The notes beneath the pieces are model-generated. The model ran no database searches. It was not told the origin of the DNA and saw nothing but the letters and a program-made list of their open reading frames with translations. Of a DNA stretch of 8,927 bases, positions 6,237-8,927 are shown in pieces (position 1 is the first letter of the stretch; each line of letters opens with the position of its first letter). The stretch covers positions 1-8,927 of the forward strand of contig JAEHDI010000725.1 of NCBI GenBank assembly GCA_016880505.1, written 5' to 3'. Source of the stretch: Bryobacterales bacterium (GTDB lineage Bacteria > Acidobacteriota > Terriglobia > Bryobacterales > Bryobacteraceae). Both the position numbers and the translations under genes were made by a program.

Positions 6237-7573
6237 GCCTGTTCGACACAACACCGCCAAGCACGTCGGAGCGAGACCGGCCTCTGGCTGACCGGATGAG
6301 GCCGGCAAGCCTGGAGGAGTTCGTCGGCCAGGAGCATATCCTCGGACCGGGCAAGCCGTTGCGCGCGAGAATCGAGCGCGACGATCTCGGCTCGCTCATC
6401 CTCTGGGGACCTCCAGGAACCGGGAAGACCACGCTGGCCCTGCTCATCGCGAAGGTGACGCGCTGCGACTTCGTCCCGTTCAGCGCGGTGCTTAGCGGAA
6501 TCAAAGAAATCAAGACGGTGATGGCGCAGGCGGAACGGAATCGCCACATGGGGCGACGCACAGTCCTGTTCATCGACGAGATCCACCGATTCAACAAAGC
6601 GCAGCAGGACGCCTTCCTCCCCTATGTGGAACGCGGGGACGTCACGCTGATCGGAGCGACGACCGAAAATCCGTCTTTCGAGGTAATCTCCGCACTGCTC
6701 TCCCGGGCGCAGGTTTACGCGCTGAGAGCCCTATCGCCGCCGGAAATTGTCACGCTGCTGAAGCGGGCTTTGGCAGACCCGGAGCGCGGCCTGGGAACCC
6801 GGGGAATCGAAGCCTCCGACGAACTGCTCGAGCAGATCGCCATCCATGCCAACGGAGACGCCCGGGCGGCGTACAACACGCTCGAAGCCGCGGTGGCCGC
6901 CTCCGACGGACGGGTGCTGTCGCGGCAGGCGGTCGAGGACGCCACCCAGCGCAAGGTGCTGCTCTACGACAAGGCAGGCGAGGAGCACTTTAACCTCATT
7001 TCCGCGCTGCACAAATCCGTCCGGTCGAGCGATCCGGACGCAGCGCTGTACTGGCTGGCGCGAATGCTGGAAGCGGGGGAGGACCGTTTGTACATCGCCC
7101 GGCGGCTGATCCGCATGGCGATCGAAGACATCGGCATGGCTGACCCGCGGGCGCTCGAACAGGCCGTTGCCGCGATGCAAACCGTGCATTTCCTTGGCAT
7201 TCCGGAGGGGGACCAGGCGCTGGCCCAGGCAGCGCTCTATCTGGCTCTTGCTCAGAAGTCCGACGCGGCCTACCGGGCGCTCAATCAAGCCCGCGAGAAA
7301 GTGCAAGACACGATGGCAGATCCCGTTCCGCTTCACCTGCGGAATCCCGTCACCTCGTCCATGCGGCAGTGGGGCTATGGGGAGGGGTACCGCCACGCGC
7401 ACAACTTCGAGGACGCGGTGACTGACATGGACTGCCTGCCGGAATCGCTCGCCGGAACACGGTTTTACACGCCCACCTGCCGCGGTCTCGAGAAACGAAT
7501 TGCGGAGCGGATCGAAGAGATCCGGGAAGCGAGGCGCAAGAAGAAGGCGCCGAACCCTACTTCCGGGCCGTGA
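6233..7573 (+). CDS. rarA: Replication-associated recombination protein A (AAA+ ATPase RarA/MgsA)
   Basis: The 446-residue ATPase belongs to the RarA/MgsA/WRNIP1 family, which acts at stalled replication forks with SSB and the replisome. The N-terminus LADRMRPASLEEFVGQ is the family's start of the ATPase domain. Walker A is GPPGTGKTT (59-67), Walker B is VLFIDEIHRF (111-120), sensor 1 is GATTENPSF (141-149), and the arginine-finger region is LLSRAQVY (155-162). The lid and tetramerisation region carries ISALHKSVRSSDPDAALYW, the conserved EDIGMADP segment and the GIPE motif, and the end has FYTPTCRG with a basic helix. Length and motif order are normal. It overlaps the RNA methyltransferase gene by 4 bp (ATGA), so it probably depends on that gene for transcription and translation. 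Its last 17 bp overlap the convergent RidA gene. Confidence 0.97.
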   Translation: MSLFDTTPPSTSERDRPLADRMRPASLEEFVGQEHILGPGKPLRARIERDDLGSLILWGPPGTGKTTLALLIAKVTRCDFVPFSAVLSGIKEIKTVMAQAERNRHMGRRTVLFIDEIHRFNKAQQDAFLPYVERGDVTLIGATTENPSFEVISALLSRAQVYALRALSPPEIVTLLKRALADPERGLGTRGIEASDELLEQIAIHANGDARAAYNTLEAAVAASDGRVLSRQAVEDATQRKVLLYDKAGEEHFNLISALHKSVRSSDPDAALYWLARMLEAGEDRLYIARRLIRMAIEDIGMADPRALEQAVAAMQTVHFLGIPEGDQALAQAALYLALAQKSDAAYRALNQAREKVQDTMADPVPLHLRNPVTSSMRQWGYGEGYRHAHNFEDAVTDMDCLPESLAGTRFYTPTCRGLEKRIAERIEEIREARRKKKAPNPTSGP

Positions 7574-7994
7574 CCGTAATCTCGAGGCGGAAAGGACCGG
7601 CCAATTGGGTCACACCCACCGTAGTGCGCGTGGGACGCGGTTCTTTGAAGTACGTCGTATAGACGGAGTTCATCCGCGGGAAGAGGCTCATATCGGTCAG
7701 GTAAACCTGGACCGCCACAACATCGTCGTAGGACATGCCGGCTTCGCGGAGGATGATGCCGATGTTCTCAAGACACTGCTTCACCTCGGCCTCGAACTCC
7801 TCAGGGGCTTTGCCGGTTTTCAGATCCTGGCCGACCAGGCCGGAGACGTACAGAGTTCCGTCCACGAGTACCGCGGGGCTGAACGGTGTGCCTTTCTTAA
7901 ACTCTTTTGGATGAATGACTTTCCGTTCCGCGGCGAGCATCAGTGGCAGAAAGGTGAAACCAAGGGCGAGAGCGATGAATCTCATACGAAACAT
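7557..7994 (-). CDS. RidA-family (YjgF/UK114) protein with signal peptide
   Basis: The 145-residue protein has a cleavable signal-peptide-like N-terminus (residues 1-22: MFRMRF, a hydrophobic stretch, then LAAE), followed by a complete RidA domain. Conserved blocks include LYVSGLVGQD (48-57), ENIGIILREAGMSYDDVV (76-93), VYLTDMSLF (97-105), the arginine R123 in PTRTTVGV, and E138 in LEITVTA. R123 and E138 correspond to the residues that bind and hydrolyse the 2-iminoacid in canonical RidA, so imine deaminase activity is possible. Canonical RidA is cytosolic, and an exported version implies another substrate or role. The start at 7994 is preferred over the ATG at 7985 because a perfect TATAAT lies 6 nt upstream of it, which also suggests a leaderless transcript; there is no Shine-Dalgarno sequence. 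It converges on rarA with a 17-bp overlap and appears to be transcribed alone. Confidence 0.92.
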   Translation of the reverse strand: MFRMRFIALALGFTFLPLMLAAERKVIHPKEFKKGTPFSPAVLVDGTLYVSGLVGQDLKTGKAPEEFEAEVKQCLENIGIILREAGMSYDDVVAVQVYLTDMSLFPRMNSVYTTYFKEPRPTRTTVGVTQLAGPFRLEITVTARK

Positions 7995-8149
7995 AGGGCC
8001 ATTATAGTCTTAAAAAAAATTGTAGAACTAGCGTAACAAAGGGGGAGTACAGTAGCACTATCGGGCATGCGGTCACAATGAACCCATTTACCTATTGCCG
8101 GGAGCGGCGGGAAAGTGGAGGATGAAGTAGAACGAAGAGGATCTAGCGG
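7995..8149. other. Divergent intergenic region between RidA and PilZ genes
   Basis: This 155-bp stretch holds the RidA -10 box (8001-8006), an A-run at 8012-8019, and the purine-rich ribosome-binding area of the PilZ gene (8134-8140). I could not identify a convincing plus-strand promoter. A 15-codon open frame starting with ATG at 8079 lacks any support and was not called. Confidence 0.5.
8001..8006 (-). promoter_or_regulatory. Perfect -10 box TATAAT of the RidA gene
   Basis: TATAAT on the minus strand is followed by GGCCCT and then ATG at 7994, so the expected transcript start is the A of the ATG. No good TTGACA-like -35 was found at 16-18 bp. The bases upstream are AT-rich, with a run of eight T on the minus strand. 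Confidence 0.55.
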
Positions 8150-8524
8150 ATGCTGGCAGCACTACAACAATTTTCGACGACATCGAGGAGTGCCCCGGAT
8201 CGGAGGGCGAACGACCGGTTTCCGATCGTTCGTGAAGTCCGTTACAAGGTAATGAATTCGAAGGGCTCCGCCGAGATTGGGACCGGTGAGACGATCAACA
8301 TTAGCAGCACAGGGGTGTTGTTCAAAGCCGAGACGCCTTTGCCCCCGGGAAAGCGACTGGAGCTTTCCATCAGTTGGCCGGCCCAACTAGATGGGAAGTG
8401 CGGCCTGAAACTGGTGGCTCGCGGCCGCATCGTACGCTGCCACGGCACAAGCATCGCCCTGGAGATCGACAAGTACGAATTCCGCACCGCCGGCCGGAGC
8501 CTGACCGCACGGGTCGGAGCCTGA
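8150..8524 (+). CDS. PilZ-domain protein (probable c-di-GMP binder)
   Basis: The 124-residue protein is a single-domain PilZ protein, a cytosolic receptor for cyclic di-GMP that typically controls motility, exopolysaccharide or surface behaviour through a partner. The binding signature is complete: R19-x3-R23 (within DRRANDRFPI) and N50-x-S52-x-x-G55 (in INISSTGV). Beta strands follow, including LELSISWPA, VARGRIVRC and TSIALEIDKY, as expected of the barrel. The start at 8150 is supported by AGAGG about 9 nt upstream and gives an N-terminal tail of usual length. The C-terminus is odd: a 20-bp tandem duplication moves the frame so that the protein ends RSLTARVGA, whereas removal of one copy would give a longer tail ending at 8565. 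It lies divergent from the RidA gene and convergent with the TonB-dependent receptor gene, with a 155-bp region upstream that shows no clear promoter on this strand. Confidence 0.92.
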   Translation: MLAALQQFSTTSRSAPDRRANDRFPIVREVRYKVMNSKGSAEIGTGETINISSTGVLFKAETPLPPGKRLELSISWPAQLDGKCGLKLVARGRIVRCHGTSIALEIDKYEFRTAGRSLTARVGA

Positions 8525-8528
8525 CCGC
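8495..8528 (+). repeat. Direct repeat CGGAGCCTGACCGC x2, period 20 bp, at the end of the PilZ gene
   Basis: The 14-bp sequence occurs at 8495-8508 and again, identically, at 8515-8528. The 20-bp period is not a multiple of three. The first copy is read as R-S-L-T-A; the second is read one frame over as G-A-stop and supplies the TGA of the PilZ gene. A simple explanation is a slippage-type duplication that truncated the original tail. Confidence 0.75.
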
Positions 8529-8567
8529 CACTGTTCTGGCGACATCACAAAAGCCCAAAGAATAAAA

Positions 8568-8595
8568 AAGGACGGAGCCTTGCGGCCCCGTCCTT
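8568..8595 (-). terminator. Intrinsic terminator of the TonB-dependent receptor gene (possibly bidirectional)
   Basis: AAGGACGG (8568-8575) pairs with CCGTCCTT (8588-8595); after one A/C mismatch a further GCC/GGC stem (8577-8579 with 8584-8586) closes on a TTGC loop. On the minus strand the GC-rich hairpin is followed by a T tract (TTTTTTATTCTTT), a textbook intrinsic terminator 26 bp after the receptor stop codon. On the plus strand the T content after the hairpin is weaker (CGAGTTTCTT), but it could also stop PilZ transcription. Confidence 0.85.
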
Positions 8596-8620
8596 CGAGT
8601 TTCTTGACCCGGATTTCGGG

Positions 8621-8927
8621 CTAGAAAATGAACTTCACGAGGAACCGACCCTGGAAGCCGGGGTTGAAGATTGCCGCCTTGCCGAAGCGCGGGTCAAGCG
8701 CCTTCGGGCCATCGGGCGTCGCCGCAACCATGGCTTTCCAGTCAAACCCTTGCGTGAGATCTGTCCCGCTCAGGTCAATGCCAGCCGAGTCGGAGTGCTC
8801 TTCACGGTTGTACCGGTCAAAGGTGAACATGCTTGTCTTCTGGTTGAAGAGGTTGATCATGTTGAATTCGAACCGGAGTTTCTTCACCTCGCCCATCTTG
8901 ATTTCGTGCGCAACGAGCAAGTCGGTC
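8621..8927 (-). CDS. TonB-dependent receptor, Oar-like, C-terminal end (5' part outside window)
   Basis: The frame is open through the right edge and ends at 8621, giving about 102 residues of what should be a protein near 1000 residues. The segment reads as outer-membrane beta-barrel strands: TDLLVAHEIKMG, then LRFEFNMINLFNQKT, with the NLFNQ motif common near the end of TonB-dependent receptors, then FGKAAIFNPGFQGRF and the final strand LVKFIF, which ends in phenylalanine as the BAM recognition signal requires. The call to the Oar/carboxypeptidase-regulatory-like class, abundant in Acidobacteriota, rests on the similar end of such proteins and is less certain than the general receptor call. 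A strong terminator follows the stop. The TTG or internal ATG codons near the right edge are not the start. Confidence 0.85.
   Translation of the reverse strand, partial: TDLLVAHEIKMGEVKKLRFEFNMINLFNQKTSMFTFDRYNREEHSDSAGIDLSGTDLTQGFDWKAMVAATPDGPKALDPRFGKAAIFNPGFQGRFLVKFIF

Noticed and set aside
6047..7402. Minus-strand open frames opposite the methyltransferase and rarA genes
   Set aside because: The plus-strand proteins have full-length, motif-rich matches; the minus frames have no domain features and no ribosome site.
7500..8036. 178-codon plus-strand frame opposite the RidA gene
   Set aside because: It is the antisense of a conserved RidA domain and begins inside the end of rarA.
8079..8126. 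15-codon frame upstream of the PilZ gene, a possible leader peptide
   Set aside because: No ribosome-binding site, no attenuator-like hairpin after it, and no distinctive residue run.
1..8927. Mobile element, CRISPR array, tRNA or defence island
   Set aside because: No transposase or integrase, no spaced repeat array, no cloverleaf-like tRNA sequence and no terminal inverted repeats were seen; the MNT/HEPN pair is the only defence-like module.

Overview
The window is a gene-dense, GC-rich piece of bacterial chromosome with ten protein-coding loci and almost no spare DNA. No rRNA, tRNA, CRISPR array, insertion sequence or phage gene was recognised. The gene mix suggests Acidobacteriota, perhaps a Solibacter/Bryobacter-like lineage: the end of a large TonB-dependent receptor with an Oar-like C-terminus, a Bacteroides/Acidobacteria-like myo-inositol-phosphate synthase, an orphan LytTR response regulator, a PilZ protein and an exported RidA. 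This assignment is an inference from gene content and has not been tested by any search.

Left part (1-3909). The 3' end of an SDR/DUF2867 fusion protein runs rightward and overlaps by 86 bp, tail to tail, the end of a leftward NAD-dependent epimerase/dehydratase gene. That gene is the second of a two-gene operon led by an inositol-3-phosphate synthase gene with a TTG start. Across a 65-bp divergent spacer, which carries an extended -10 promoter and a short inverted repeat, lies a rightward LytTR-type response regulator with no adjacent histidine kinase.

Middle part (3910-5441). A leftward MNT nucleotidyltransferase/HEPN pair resembles the HepT-MntA (type VII) toxin-antitoxin family. The antitoxin-like MNT gene looks intact, while the HEPN gene is interrupted by an apparent +1 frameshift near 4153. 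Next is a leftward membrane-anchored DUF218/YdcF-like gene.

Right part (5442-8927). A SPOUT-family RNA methyltransferase gene and rarA (AAA+ ATPase of replication-associated recombination) form a rightward pair coupled by an ATGA overlap. rarA converges, with a 17-bp overlap, on a leftward RidA-family gene with a signal peptide. A PilZ (c-di-GMP-binding type) gene follows; its 3' end carries a 20-bp tandem duplication that changes the reading frame of its tail. A strong leftward intrinsic terminator then closes the TonB-dependent receptor gene, which runs off the right edge.

I did not find a clear new multi-gene system. The most noteworthy signals are the frameshifted HEPN toxin beside an intact MNT gene, several genes without a Shine-Dalgarno sequence that have a -10-like hexamer just before the start codon (possible leaderless mRNAs), the compact regulatory spacer at the inositol synthase operon, and the overlap and duplication events that rewrote two C-termini.
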